Part shown: positions 33,413 through 42,870 of the stretch, piece after piece
How the letters are laid out: each line of letters starts with the position of its first letter
How positions within the stretch are numbered: position 1 is the first letter of the stretch
Assembly (NCBI GenBank): GCA_046533095.1
Contig: JAJQRA010000031.1
Location: forward strand, 75,343-139,342
Source of the DNA: ZAX-1 sp046533095
Lineage (GTDB): Bacteria; Bacillota; Clostridia; Lachnospirales; Lachnospiraceae
Length of the DNA stretch: 64,000 bases
Direction of reading: 5' to 3'
The notes under the pieces: model-generated
What the model was told of the DNA's origin: nothing
Database searches by the model: none
Seen by the model: the letters and a program-made list of their open reading frames with translations, nothing else
Made by a program: the position numbers and the translations under genes

Positions 33413-34600
33413 CGGTTTGTATCCTTTTTTTTCAAGTGCATCTGTTATCTGCTTTTTGTGCTCTGTCCCAAATGCCTCCATGGTAATGCGAAGTTCTACC
33501 GCTACGCTTCGGTTCGTTGTGACAAACTGGTTGTGTTCTAGCTTAATTACATTTCCCTGCTTCTTTGCAATGGTATCGGCTACTTTCGAGAGCTCTCCCG
33601 GCTTATCCGGCAAAAGTACGGAAACGGTAAAGATCCGGTCCCTGAAAATCAATCCCTGCTGTACGACGGACGACATTGTAATCACGTCCATATTCCCACC
33701 GCTTAGGATCGCGACAATGCGTTTATCGGTTACCTTTAGGTGGCGCAATGCGGCTACGGTAAGCAGCCCGGAATTTTCTACCACCATTTTATGGTTTTCT
33801 ACCATATCCAAAAATGCCACAATCAGTTCATCGTCTTCCACCGTTATAATTTCATCCACATGTTCTACGATATACGGAAATACCAGTTCACCCGGTGTTT
33901 TTACGGCAGTTCCATCCGCTATGGTATTGACTTGATCAAGCGTTACCACTTTCCCTTCCTCTATGGAAGCTTTCATACAGCTTGCATTTGCCGGCTCTAC
34001 CCCGATGACTTTTATATTGGGGTTTAATAATTTTGCAAGGGTAGAAACCCCGGCCACCAGTCCACCGCCACCGATCGGCACCAAAATATATTCTACGAGG
34101 GGCAGTTCCTTTAATATTTCCATTGCGATCGTCCCTTGTCCGGTCGCCACCGCCAAATCGTCAAAAGGATGTATAAACGTATAGTCATGCTCTTTTGCCA
34201 GCTCATATGCCCTTTGGCATGCCTCATCGTACACATTGCCAAAAAGGATGACCTTAGCGCCATAAGCCTTTGTCCGGTTGACCTTGATTAAAGGTGTGGT
34301 GGTTGGCATTACGATGGTCGCCGGTACGCCAAAGCATTTTGCCGCATAGGCTACCCCTTGGGCATGGTTTCCTGCAGATGCCGTGATAAGCCCCTTTTCT
34401 CGCTCTTCCTTCGAAAGGGTACTGATTTTATAATAGGCGCCACGCACTTTATAGGCGCCGGTAAACTGCATATTCTCCGGTTTAAGATATACTTTATTTT
34501 GAGTCTGCCCACTTAGATACTCGCTATATACCAGTTTCGTTTCTAAGGTTACTTGCTTTACCGCTTCGCTTGCTTCTTCAAATTTATCCAATGTCAACAT
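33389..34600 (-). CDS. ilvA: Threonine ammonia-lyase
   Basis: PLP enzyme of 403 aa turning threonine into 2-oxobutanoate, the first step of isoleucine synthesis or of threonine breakdown. The PLP Lys lies in TGAYKVRGA, the phosphate loop is GGGGLVAG, and SAGNHAQGVAYA is typical. Residues about 325-400 form an ACT-like regulatory domain (FTVSVLLPDKPGELSKVAD). Its place after ftsY is unusual. GGAG precedes the ATG. Its 3' end is triplicated at DNA level. Confidence 0.95.
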   Translation of the reverse strand: MLTLDKFEEASEAVKQVTLETKLVYSEYLSGQTQNKVYLKPENMQFTGAYKVRGAYYKISTLSKEEREKGLITASAGNHAQGVAYAAKCFGVPATIVMPTTTPLIKVNRTKAYGAKVILFGNVYDEACQRAYELAKEHDYTFIHPFDDLAVATGQGTIAMEILKELPLVEYILVPIGGGGLVAGVSTLAKLLNPNIKVIGVEPANASCMKASIEEGKVVTLDQVNTIADGTAVKTPGELVFPYIVEHVDEIITVEDDELIVAFLDMVENHKMVVENSGLLTVAALRHLKVTDKRIVAILSGGNMDVITMSSVVQQGLIFRDRIFTVSVLLPDKPGELSKVADTIAKKQGNVIKLEHNQFVTTNRSVAVELRITMEAFGTEHKKQITDALEKKGYKPKIVRTNL

Positions 34601-34638
34601 GATTATACTCCTATTTTACCAAGTCCATACGCTGTATT

Positions 34639-35586
34639 TTACTGTCTATCTTCCTCGTTCGCTACGCCAAATAACGCATTTACAAATTGCTGTGAATCAA
34701 ATTTCTGCAAATCATCAATCGTTTCTCCAACTCCGATATATTTCACCGGGATACCAAGTTCCGACTGGATCGCAACGGCGATGCCACCCTTTGCCGTTCC
34801 ATCTAGTTTGGTTAAAATAATACCTGTTATTTCTGCCGTTTCCGAAAATTGCCTTGCCTGTGCTAAGGCATTCTGCCCTGTCGTTCCATCTAGCACGACT
34901 AACGTTTCCCGAAATACATCTGGATATTCTTTTTCCAAAATCCGATTGATTTTTTTTAATTCTTCCATGAGGTTTTTCTTATTATGCAGCCGTCCTGCCG
35001 TATCGCATAATAGTACATCTGCTTTTCTGGCTTTTGCGGCCGCCACTGCATCGTAAATAATGGATGCCGGATCTGCCCCCTCCTGTCCGCCGATAATGTC
35101 AACACCGGCACGGTTTGCCCATTCTGTCAATTGTTCCCCTGCCGCCGCACGAAAGGTATCGGCCGCTGCAAGGACTACCTTTTTTCCTTGATCCTTTAAT
35201 TTGCCTGCAAGTTTGCCAACGGATGTCGTTTTGCCCACGCCATTTACACCAATGACTAAAACAACCGAGCGTGTTTCCTCAAAACGGTAAGCGGTTTCCC
35301 CCACATCCATCTGCTCTTTGATACTACGGATCAACAGATTTTTACAATCTGACGGCTCTTTGATTTTGTTCTCTTTTACTTTCTCTTTTAAATTTTTAAT
35401 AATGGCCGTGGTCGCATTGATCCCGATATCCCCCATGATTAAAATCTCTTCTATTTCTTCATAAAATTCCTCATCAATACTGGAAAATCCACTGAAAATA
35501 GAATCAATCCCTGCTACGATGTTGTCCCTCGTCTTCGATAGCCCTTGTACAAGTCGGCTAAAAAACCCTTTTTTTTCTTCACGCAT
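34639..35586 (-). CDS. ftsY: Signal recognition particle receptor FtsY
   Basis: SRP receptor GTPase of about 315 aa. Short N-terminal basic region, N domain, then G domain with GVNGVGKTTSVGKLA, DTAGRLHNKKNLMEEL and TKLDGTAKGG. It docks SRP-ribosome complexes on the membrane. The ATG at 35586 follows AAGGAA at 9 bases; an in-frame GTG at 35595 is less likely. Four bases separate it from the smc stop. In most Firmicutes the next gene is ylxM; here ilvA follows. Confidence 0.97.
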   Translation of the reverse strand: MREEKKGFFSRLVQGLSKTRDNIVAGIDSIFSGFSSIDEEFYEEIEEILIMGDIGINATTAIIKNLKEKVKENKIKEPSDCKNLLIRSIKEQMDVGETAYRFEETRSVVLVIGVNGVGKTTSVGKLAGKLKDQGKKVVLAAADTFRAAAGEQLTEWANRAGVDIIGGQEGADPASIIYDAVAAAKARKADVLLCDTAGRLHNKKNLMEELKKINRILEKEYPDVFRETLVVLDGTTGQNALAQARQFSETAEITGIILTKLDGTAKGGIAVAIQSELGIPVKYIGVGETIDDLQKFDSQQFVNALFGVANEEDRQ

Positions 35587-35599
35587 GCTCTGCACTTCC

Positions 35600-38500
35600 T
35601 TAATCGTCTAATTCTTCTTCTATTAAATTTACGGAAACAAGGGTTGACACGCCCTTTTCCTGCATGGTAATCCCATAAAGGCGATCTGCCGCCTCCATCG
35701 TTCCACGCCTGTGTGTGATCATAATAAACTGTGTGTGCTTGGTAAGCTTATGCAGATAGCTCGCAAATCTGCCGACATTCGAATCATCTAATGCCGCTTC
35801 AATTTCGTCTAGCAGGCAAAAGGGGGAAGGTTTTAAATTTTGAATGGCAAACAGCAATGATATCGCGGTCAAGGCCTTTTCCCCTCCGGATAGCTGCATC
35901 ATATTCTGAAGTTTTTTGCCCGGCGGCTGTGCAATAATACGAATACCGCATTCTAGGATATCCTCGTCTTCCACTAGTTCCAAGGAACCTTTCCCACCGC
36001 CAAAGAGCTCTTTAAATGCCTTGTCAAATTCGCACTGGATGGCATGAAATTTTTCTAAAAACTGCTTCCTCATACCTGTATCTAATTCTTCGATGAGCCC
36101 GAGCAATATCTTTTCTGCTGTCACCAAATCATCCTGCTGTTCCTTTAAAAACGTATAGCGTTCAAACAAGCTTTTGTATTCTTCAATCGCATTGACATTG
36201 ACATCTCCAAGCTTTCGTATTTCATCTTTTATCGCCGCAATCTGCTGCTTCATTTTAGGCAAACTGCCGAGATTATCATTTCCGGCTATTTGGTCATTGC
36301 CACTATTTGTATCACTGCCGACCATCTTATCCTGATCAGCTGCATGATCCGGATTGCCGCGAAAGCTGTCCCTTAAGTTTCGTGCATTGTGGTAAGTTAG
36401 TTCGTATTCTTCCCACATATAATTATTCTGGTTTTCTTCGCTCTCGTCCAGCTTTTCCTTTTGTGTATCCAAGCGAAATAGTTCCTTGTCCAAGCGGTTG
36501 ATTTTCTCGGACAAATCTTCCCGCTCTTTGAAAAAGCCTTTGTACTTTACCGACATTTCATCTCGTGTATTTTGCATATCCAAGAGCTTTTTTTCTAAAT
36601 CAGCCTGCATCGTTTCCAAAGCGCGGATCTGTTCTTTCATCTGTTCAATCCCTTGCCGTTTTGCCTTGGTATCTTCTAAAATTTCTGTTTCTTCTTGCTG
36701 CAGTGTCGTTTCCTCATCCACAAGCTTTGCTATTTCTGCACCAATACGGGAAATATTTTCCGCAATAAATTCTTCCTTCTGCCGCGTATTGGCCTCCTCT
36801 AAATCTTTACTAGATACTTCATCTTGGACTTCTTTTGCCAGGTCCTTCTTTTTTTCTAAAAGGTTTTGAAGATTCAAGTTTTCTTCTTCTATTACCTTTT
36901 GACGTTCCTCGGCTTTTAAAATTTCATTCAATATGCTCTCTTTATGCCCTTTGATTTCTTGCATCTGAGTTTCAATCTCTTTCGTTTCCCGTTGCAAATC
37001 TAGGAACTGATTGTCATTTTCCTGCGTTTGCTCGATTGCGCGTTCTGCATTTAATTTTGCCGTATTTTGCACCAGCATTGCATGCTGTACTTTGTCCCGT
37101 ACCACCTCTAACTCGTCTTTTAGCAATGCCCTTGCCGTATAGATGGCCTCTAGGTGCTGGCGTTTCTTTTGGATTTCCGTATCTAACTGGAATACACTTT
37201 TTTTCAAATCTTCAATTTCACGTTTGCGCCCCAGTAGATTACTGCTGTTTTTAAAGGCGCCACCTGTGATCGAGCCGCCCGGGCTAAACAGTTCGCCTTC
37301 CAGTGTTACAATACGTAGGGTATGCTGGAATTTTTGAGCCAGCACCATTGCGTTTTCCACGGTATCTACGATATAAGTCTTGCCTAAAAGATGCCGTAGT
37401 AAGCCATCGTATTTGGGGTCTGCTTTTACTAATTGGTTTGCCATTTCAATTACGCCCGGCTCCTGCACTGCTTTTTCGTTGATAGAGACCGTTTTCTTTC
37501 CAACGCTCGTCAAGGGTAAAAAGGTTGCGCGCCCATATTTATGAGCCTTTAGAAATTCAATCATTGATTTTGCTGTCGTTTCGTCTATGGTGACAATGTT
37601 TTGGATGCTAGACCCCAGAGCTGTTTCTATCGCTGTTTCATAACGTTTCTCCACTTTTATTAAATCGGCAGTAACACCTAGGATACCCGGCTGCTTTTCT
37701 TTTTGCTCCATCACACGACGAATACTGTTTCCAAATCCATCATAGCGTTCTGCAATATTCCTTAAGGAGTCCAAACGGGATTTTTCTTTATGGTACTTGA
37801 TTGTTTCCAATTCTAAGGCGTTTTTCGTTTCTTCCTGTTTTGTCTGCCATATCTTTCGTTTATCCTCTAATTCTATTTCTTTTTCACCTAAGTTTTTAAT
37901 TTCTTCTTCTGCTTGCGTTAGCTCTCTTTCCGATTCTTTCGCCGCCACCTGCAACTGTAGCTTTTCACTGCTCCGCTTAAGGATGATCTGGTTTAACTGC
38001 GCCTTTCGTATTGCCGCCTGTTCTAGCATCGTATCATAACGCTGCTGTTGCGCTTTCGTAGACGCTTTTTCATTGAGCAGCTCTATCACTTCATTTTTTC
38101 CAGCTTCCATTTCATTGCTATATTGCTTTATTTCTTCTTGTATTTTCTCGGAGCGCACCATCACTTCATCGTGCTGTTGCTTTAGGGCCAGAAGTTGTTC
38201 TTTCATGGCATTTCGTTCTTCTTGATAAGCAGATTTTTGTCCCTGGTACACTTCCTTGTCTTTTTCAATCGCCCGTTTTCTACCTTGAAATTGCGCTTGC
38301 CTTTGCGCTGCGGCGCTAATCTGCTCATGAAGTATGTTCATCTGGCCTTCCAGTTTCCCTTTTTCTAAACCTGCCGTTCCTGCTTCTTTTCGCAGCTGCT
38401 CAATATTCGTCCCTGCTTTTTCAATCTGTGTTTCTGTATCTTCGTATTTTTGCTTCATACGTTCGTAGGATAAATTGGACATTGTCAAGTCCTGCTGCAC

Positions 38501-39250
38501 AATTGCCGTATGTTCCTCGATTATCTTTCGTTCATTTAAAATACGCTCCACTTCCATTAAAAACATACGCACATCATAGATTTTTAACTCTTCTTTTTTC
38601 TTTAGGTATCGCTTTGCTTTTTCCGACTGCTGTTCAAGCGGACCCATCTGTTTAAAAAGCTCCGACAAAATATCATTTACACGCAGGAGGTTTTGACGCT
38701 CATCCTCTAATTTTTTTAAAGTGGTTGCTTTCCTTCGCTTAAATTTGACAATTCCCACCGTTTCGTCAAACAGTTCCCTGCGCTCCTCCGGTTTGCCGCC
38801 TATGATTTTTTCTATCTGCCCCTGTCCAATAATCGAATAGCCTTCTTTGCCGATACCCGTATCGTAAAACAGTTCATTGACGTCCCTTAGGCGACAGATT
38901 GTCCCATTCATCAAGTACTCGCTTTCCCCCGAGCGATAGACCCTCCTTGCAATCGTCACTTCACTAAAATCCAAATTTAATTGCCGATCAGCGTTGTCTA
39001 AGGTAATTGCCACATAGGCATAGCTTAATGCCTTTCGGGTTTCGGTTCCGGAAAAAATAATATCCTGCATATTGCTGCCACGCAGCTGTTTTGCCCGCTG
39101 TTCCCCAAGCACCCAACGAACTGCATCGGCTACATTGCTTTTCCCACTTCCGTTTGGTCCAACAATGCCGGTAATCCCATTATGGAATTCAAATAGGATC
39201 TTATTGGCAAACGATTTAAACCCATGAACTTCAATGCTTTTTAAATACAT
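35600..39250 (-). CDS. smc: Chromosome segregation protein SMC
   Basis: Condensin ATPase of 1216 aa. N-terminal Walker A GPNGSGKSNVADAVRWVLGE, long coiled coils (about 170-500 and 680-1000), hinge at about 510-670 (GFGNSIRRVM to GGAFKNSSNLLG), C-terminal signature MQLSGGEKALTAISLL and Walker B FCLLDEIEAALDD. A polar low-complexity insert (NPDHAADQDKMVGSDTNSGN) interrupts the C-terminal coiled coil at about residues 965-995. GGAGG precedes the ATG, which lies 10 bases inside rnc. Confidence 0.97.
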   Translation of the reverse strand: MYLKSIEVHGFKSFANKILFEFHNGITGIVGPNGSGKSNVADAVRWVLGEQRAKQLRGSNMQDIIFSGTETRKALSYAYVAITLDNADRQLNLDFSEVTIARRVYRSGESEYLMNGTICRLRDVNELFYDTGIGKEGYSIIGQGQIEKIIGGKPEERRELFDETVGIVKFKRRKATTLKKLEDERQNLLRVNDILSELFKQMGPLEQQSEKAKRYLKKKEELKIYDVRMFLMEVERILNERKIIEEHTAIVQQDLTMSNLSYERMKQKYEDTETQIEKAGTNIEQLRKEAGTAGLEKGKLEGQMNILHEQISAAAQRQAQFQGRKRAIEKDKEVYQGQKSAYQEERNAMKEQLLALKQQHDEVMVRSEKIQEEIKQYSNEMEAGKNEVIELLNEKASTKAQQQRYDTMLEQAAIRKAQLNQIILKRSSEKLQLQVAAKESERELTQAEEEIKNLGEKEIELEDKRKIWQTKQEETKNALELETIKYHKEKSRLDSLRNIAERYDGFGNSIRRVMEQKEKQPGILGVTADLIKVEKRYETAIETALGSSIQNIVTIDETTAKSMIEFLKAHKYGRATFLPLTSVGKKTVSINEKAVQEPGVIEMANQLVKADPKYDGLLRHLLGKTYIVDTVENAMVLAQKFQHTLRIVTLEGELFSPGGSITGGAFKNSSNLLGRKREIEDLKKSVFQLDTEIQKKRQHLEAIYTARALLKDELEVVRDKVQHAMLVQNTAKLNAERAIEQTQENDNQFLDLQRETKEIETQMQEIKGHKESILNEILKAEERQKVIEEENLNLQNLLEKKKDLAKEVQDEVSSKDLEEANTRQKEEFIAENISRIGAEIAKLVDEETTLQQEETEILEDTKAKRQGIEQMKEQIRALETMQADLEKKLLDMQNTRDEMSVKYKGFFKEREDLSEKINRLDKELFRLDTQKEKLDESEENQNNYMWEEYELTYHNARNLRDSFRGNPDHAADQDKMVGSDTNSGNDQIAGNDNLGSLPKMKQQIAAIKDEIRKLGDVNVNAIEEYKSLFERYTFLKEQQDDLVTAEKILLGLIEELDTGMRKQFLEKFHAIQCEFDKAFKELFGGGKGSLELVEDEDILECGIRIIAQPPGKKLQNMMQLSGGEKALTAISLLFAIQNLKPSPFCLLDEIEAALDDSNVGRFASYLHKLTKHTQFIMITHRRGTMEAADRLYGITMQEKGVSTLVSVNLIEEELDD

Positions 39251-39954
39251 GTTTTCCCCTCCACATCGCTGTGGTGCTTCTTTAGTTCCAACAGTGCGTA
39301 ATAGGCCGCCTCCTGCTCTGCACTCTTCTTTGTTTTGCCTTCTCCTCGACCTACGGCCTTTTCTCCAATGTGAACCTCTACAACAAATTTCTTGTCATGG
39401 TCTGGACCTTCTTCGTTTACAATATGATAATGCAGCTCTTCTTTATAGTTGCCCTGCACTGCTTCTTGCAAGATTGTCTTGCTATCAAAAAAGAGCTGTT
39501 TTTTATCAATATCCTCCAGTACAAAATGAAAGATAAACTCTTTTGCATTCGCAAAACCGCCATCTAAATAGATCGCGCCTATGACTGCCTCAAATGCATC
39601 AGAGAGCACGGATTTTCGTTCCCGTCCCCCCGTTAAAGCCTCGCCCTTGCCTAAAAGCAAATATTTGCCAAGGTCTAGTTCCTTTGTGCAAAAAGCCAAG
39701 GTCTGCTCGCATACAAGGCTTGCACGTAAACGCGTAAGCTCTCCTTCCGGATAAGTTTCATAGTTCTCATATAAGAATTCACTGGAAACAATTTCCAATA
39801 CGGCGTCGCCTAGAAATTCAAGGCGCTCATTGTTTTCCAACCTGCCCATATGCTGTTCGTTTGCATAGGAACTATGCGTCAATGCCTGTATGAGCAGGCG
39901 TTCATTTAAAAATTGATACCCTATCTTTTGCTGAAATTCTTTTGCTTGATGCAT
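39241..39954 (-). CDS. rnc: Ribonuclease III
   Basis: Double-strand-specific RNase of 237 aa. Catalytic signature NNERLEFLGDAVLEIV, second acidic site DAFEAVIGAIYLDGG, C-terminal dsRNA-binding domain (YHIVNEEGPDHDKKFVVEVH, GRGEGKTKKSAEQEAAYYAL). Processes rRNA precursors and the SRP RNA. Overlaps smc by 10 bases. Confidence 0.97.
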   Translation of the reverse strand: MHQAKEFQQKIGYQFLNERLLIQALTHSSYANEQHMGRLENNERLEFLGDAVLEIVSSEFLYENYETYPEGELTRLRASLVCEQTLAFCTKELDLGKYLLLGKGEALTGGRERKSVLSDAFEAVIGAIYLDGGFANAKEFIFHFVLEDIDKKQLFFDSKTILQEAVQGNYKEELHYHIVNEEGPDHDKKFVVEVHIGEKAVGRGEGKTKKSAEQEAAYYALLELKKHHSDVEGKTCI

Positions 39955-39974
39955 ATATCTCCCCTGGATAAAAC

Positions 39975-40114
39975 AGTCGAATGGAACACTTGGCCCGGTT
40001 TCTCATGCGCTTCGTGGCTGTGGTGCTTTCCTTTGACCATCGTATTTCCTTATTCTCCTACAAGGAAAAGGCTGTCCGAAAAACTTCTTAAAATTGAAAT
40101 TTCTTGGACACCCT
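39975..40114. repeat. Palindromic segments between acpP and rnc
   Basis: Two structures lie in the 210-base gap. An imperfect palindrome at about 39975-40035 contains GGAACACTTGGCC and CTTCGTGGCTGTGGTGC. A stem at about 40067-40114 pairs AAGGCTGTCC with GGACACCCTT. Pieces of the first motif recur near 31889 (GAACACTTGGTGTCTGTGGT), 2217 and 50435, pointing to a decayed repeat family. Confidence 0.45.
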
Positions 40115-40164
40115 TCCCCATTTAAAAGCCGATTAGCAACTCGTTCATCGTAACTTCCAACCTC

Positions 40165-40395
40165 TTAATTCAACGCATTTTTAATCTGTTCTACCGCATC
40201 CCCTACGGTTATTATTTTTTCTGCATCGTCGTTTGCAATTTCGATATCAAATTCTTCTTCCAACCCCATAATGATCTGGAAGATATCCAGCGAATCTGCG
40301 CCAAGATCATCCACAAATGTCGTATCCGTTGTGATTTCCTCCACGTCTACGTTTAATACATCTGCAATAATTTTTTTTAGTTTTTCAAATTCCAT
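40165..40395 (-). CDS. acpP: Acyl carrier protein
   Basis: Acidic protein of 76 aa carrying growing fatty acids on a phosphopantetheine arm attached to the Ser of GADSLDIFQ. Normal length. AGGAAAGG precedes the ATG. Lies between plsX and rnc; fabD and fabG are not between them as in Bacillus. Confidence 0.97.
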   Translation of the reverse strand: MEFEKLKKIIADVLNVDVEEITTDTTFVDDLGADSLDIFQIIMGLEEEFDIEIANDDAEKIITVGDAVEQIKNALN

Positions 40396-40414
40396 TTTTT
40401 ACGTCCTTCCTTTC

Positions 40415-41437
40415 CTACTCTTCTTCTATTGAAGAGATTACCATGTTATTTTTGATTTTTTCGTTTATATCCTGCTCTTTAAATGTTACGCATTGTATAA
40501 TTGCATTCTTTATTTCCTGCGCTTTCGCGCTTCCATGGGTTTTTACGACCAGACCATTTAAACCAAGCAGTGGCGCACCGCCATAAGTAGAGGAATCAAA
40601 TGTTTTCAAAGTTTCCTTTAATGCCGGTTTTACTAAGAGTGCCCCGATTTTGCTTCGCAGGGTCGACATCATGCCCTGTTTGATTTTGCTAAGCAAGGTG
40701 TCCCCAAGCCCCTCATATAATTTTAGGATTACATTTCCTACAAATGCTTCGCAGACGATAACATCTGCATCCCCCCGCGGAATTTCCCTTGCCTCAATGC
40801 CGCCGACGAAATGAATGTCCGAACAATTTTTTAACAATGGAAATGTTTCCTTTACGAGCATATTGCCCTTTTCTTCTTCTGCGCCAATATTTACGATTGC
40901 AACCTTAGGGTTTTTTATTCCGATTATATTTTCCATATAAATAGAACCCATTTTTGCAAATTGTACAAGGTGGGATGACCTTGCATCTACATTGGCTCCA
41001 CAGTCAATCAAGAGGGATACGCCATTTTCCGTTGGTATCAAAGGGGCAAGCGGCGGTCGTTCCACGCCTTTGATCCTTCCTACAATGACTTGTCCTCCGA
41101 CCAATAAAGCTCCTGAACTTCCGGCAGATACAAACGCATCCGCTTCTCCTTTTTTTACCATATTCATTCCAACTACGATAGATGACTGTTTTTTCTTTCT
41201 AATTGCCATTACCGGCGGTTCCGCCGTTTCAATTACTTGTGGAGCATGGACAATTGCAACCTGTTCTTTCTTGTAGTCATAATTGGACAGCTCTTCTTTT
41301 ATCATGCCTTCTTGCCCGACGAGAAATACCTTGATATCTCCTCGCAGTAAAACGGCATCAACGACTCCTTTTACAATCTCTGCCGGAGCATTGTCCCCAC
41401 CCATTGCGTCAACTGCTACTTTTACTAATTCTTGCAT
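40415..41437 (-). CDS. plsX: Phosphate acyltransferase PlsX
   Basis: Enzyme of about 340 aa that makes acyl-phosphate from acyl-ACP for phospholipid synthesis. Motifs: VAVDAMGGDNAP near the start, ALLVGGQVIVGRIKGVERPP, EEEKGNMLVKE, DVIVCEAFVGNVILK. The ATG at 41437 has GAAGGAG; a longer frame from 41458 is less likely. It lies 19 bases upstream of acpP. Confidence 0.96.
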   Translation of the reverse strand: MQELVKVAVDAMGGDNAPAEIVKGVVDAVLLRGDIKVFLVGQEGMIKEELSNYDYKKEQVAIVHAPQVIETAEPPVMAIRKKKQSSIVVGMNMVKKGEADAFVSAGSSGALLVGGQVIVGRIKGVERPPLAPLIPTENGVSLLIDCGANVDARSSHLVQFAKMGSIYMENIIGIKNPKVAIVNIGAEEEKGNMLVKETFPLLKNCSDIHFVGGIEAREIPRGDADVIVCEAFVGNVILKLYEGLGDTLLSKIKQGMMSTLRSKIGALLVKPALKETLKTFDSSTYGGAPLLGLNGLVVKTHGSAKAQEIKNAIIQCVTFKEQDINEKIKNNMVISSIEEE

Positions 41438-41456
41438 AAATTGCTCCTTCGCTGGC

Positions 41457-41543
41457 ACGATTCAGCCACACCCTTTACTGTCGCGATCATCCTAGCGTTT
41501 ACGGCGAATCGCAGCCCTTCATCGCTCCGTGGCTATGAATCGT
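41457..41543. repeat. Diverged MITE-like element upstream of plsX
   Basis: ACGATTCA next to GCCAC on the left pairs with GTGGC and TGAATCGT on the right. The ends resemble the terminal repeats of the elements at 16448 and 25141, but the interior is shorter and different (about 87 bp). It lies in the plsX leader. Confidence 0.5.
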
Positions 41544-41565
41544 AACTTCTAAATACCTATATCAA

Positions 41566-41594
41566 AATATACTATAAGTGTAGATGGAAATCAA
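41566..41594 (-). promoter_or_regulatory. SigA-type promoter for plsX-acpP-rnc-smc-ftsY
   Basis: On the minus strand TTGATT (41589-41594), 17-base spacer, TATATT (41566-41571), between the HD-domain gene and plsX. Confidence 0.55.
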
Positions 41595-41609
41595 TATAAA
41601 TATGAAATC

Positions 41610-42806
41610 TTATGCAAAGCGTTCGGCTAGATCTTCCACAATATCTCGTGAAATGGCTCCTCGTTCCGCTTCTTCCCGCATTATTTTGATAGATTTTCCA
41701 TGCGAGAGGCCCTCGCGGTAAGGGCGATCCTCTGTCAATGCCTGATAGATATCAAGGCAACCCATCAACCGGGATTCAAAGGAAAGCTTGGAACTATTAA
41801 ATCCATAGGGGTAACCGGAGCCATCTAATTTTTCATGGTGGTTGGATGCCCATTCGGTTATATCTTCAAAGCCGGGTATGGTTTCAAGTACCTTTCTGGT
41901 ATAGTAGGTATGCGTTTTAATCACATCAAATTCATTTGGAGTCAGCTTGCCGTCTTTGTCTAATATGGTGTTTGGCATCATTAGTTTACCCGCATCATGC
42001 AGGTCTGCGGCAACGGCCATTTGCATGGTCTTAAACGCATCAAATCTATAAAATTGCGACATTGCCTCCGCTTTTTGGCTAAGCCCCTTTGAATGTGTCC
42101 CTGTAAAGGGGGACTTTTCATCAATAATACGGCTTAACACCTTCGTTGTAGGGCGTAGCTTTGCAATGTCCAACTCGTACCGGTAGCTTGGGGCATGCTT
42201 GCGCAGTTCACTTTCCAAAAACACGGCGTCAAGAGCCAACCAAAAGCTAGGGTGGCTGGCCACATCTAAAAAAGCTTCTGCCATGACAGGGTCAAACCTT
42301 AGCCCTTTTTGCGCTTTCACTTCAGCCATGATGTCGTTTTGATCGACATTTCGTTCGTAAAGGGTTTCTACCCTATCGGCTAAAGCGATCACACGTGCCA
42401 GCAATGGAATATGCGCGCCTTCTATGCCAAACAGGCCACTACCGTCATATGCCTCGTGGTGATATTTGATCACATCTGTATAATGCGTGATAAATGGAAA
42501 AGAAAGAACGTTGTCGTTGCCCCGCACACAGTGTGCAATTCCGGCTTCTAAACTTTGCATGTTCACCTTTATGTTGTTCTTATCCAATACCTGAAATGCC
42601 GGATAGGTCATGCCGTTGTCGTGCAGGCAGGCATAGGCATATAGGTCAAACATCGAATCATTGTCTAGTAAAATACCCTCGCCTATGCGCATGGCAATCA
42701 GGCAAACCCGCTTGCCATGATACGTAATGTCTTTACGCAAACCCATCTCCAAAAAATCCAGTGCCATCGAAAACGCTGTTACAAATTCATTACGATCGAT
42801 TTTCAT
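41610..42806 (-). CDS. Tandem HD-domain phosphohydrolase (HD-GYP-like)
   Basis: Cytoplasmic protein of about 398 aa with two HD domains. The first (about 30-180) has HGKRVCLIAMRIG, CLHDNGM and HHEAYDGSG. The second (about 225-390) has GTHSKGLSQKAEAM, ADLHDAGKLMMPN and NHHEKLDGSGYPYG, close to the HD-GYP signature of c-di-GMP phosphodiesterases. A missing linker sensor suggests control by partners. The start at 42806 follows AGGGGG; the longer frame is rejected. The substrate (c-di-GMP or another nucleotide) is not proven. Confidence 0.88.
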   Translation of the reverse strand: MKIDRNEFVTAFSMALDFLEMGLRKDITYHGKRVCLIAMRIGEGILLDNDSMFDLYAYACLHDNGMTYPAFQVLDKNNIKVNMQSLEAGIAHCVRGNDNVLSFPFITHYTDVIKYHHEAYDGSGLFGIEGAHIPLLARVIALADRVETLYERNVDQNDIMAEVKAQKGLRFDPVMAEAFLDVASHPSFWLALDAVFLESELRKHAPSYRYELDIAKLRPTTKVLSRIIDEKSPFTGTHSKGLSQKAEAMSQFYRFDAFKTMQMAVAADLHDAGKLMMPNTILDKDGKLTPNEFDVIKTHTYYTRKVLETIPGFEDITEWASNHHEKLDGSGYPYGFNSSKLSFESRLMGCLDIYQALTEDRPYREGLSHGKSIKIMREEAERGAISRDIVEDLAERFA

Positions 42807-42870
42807 TAAAATACCCCCTGATTGCAATTGTGAATCTTTGTTCCACTGCCCATATGAAATGTCCCATGTC

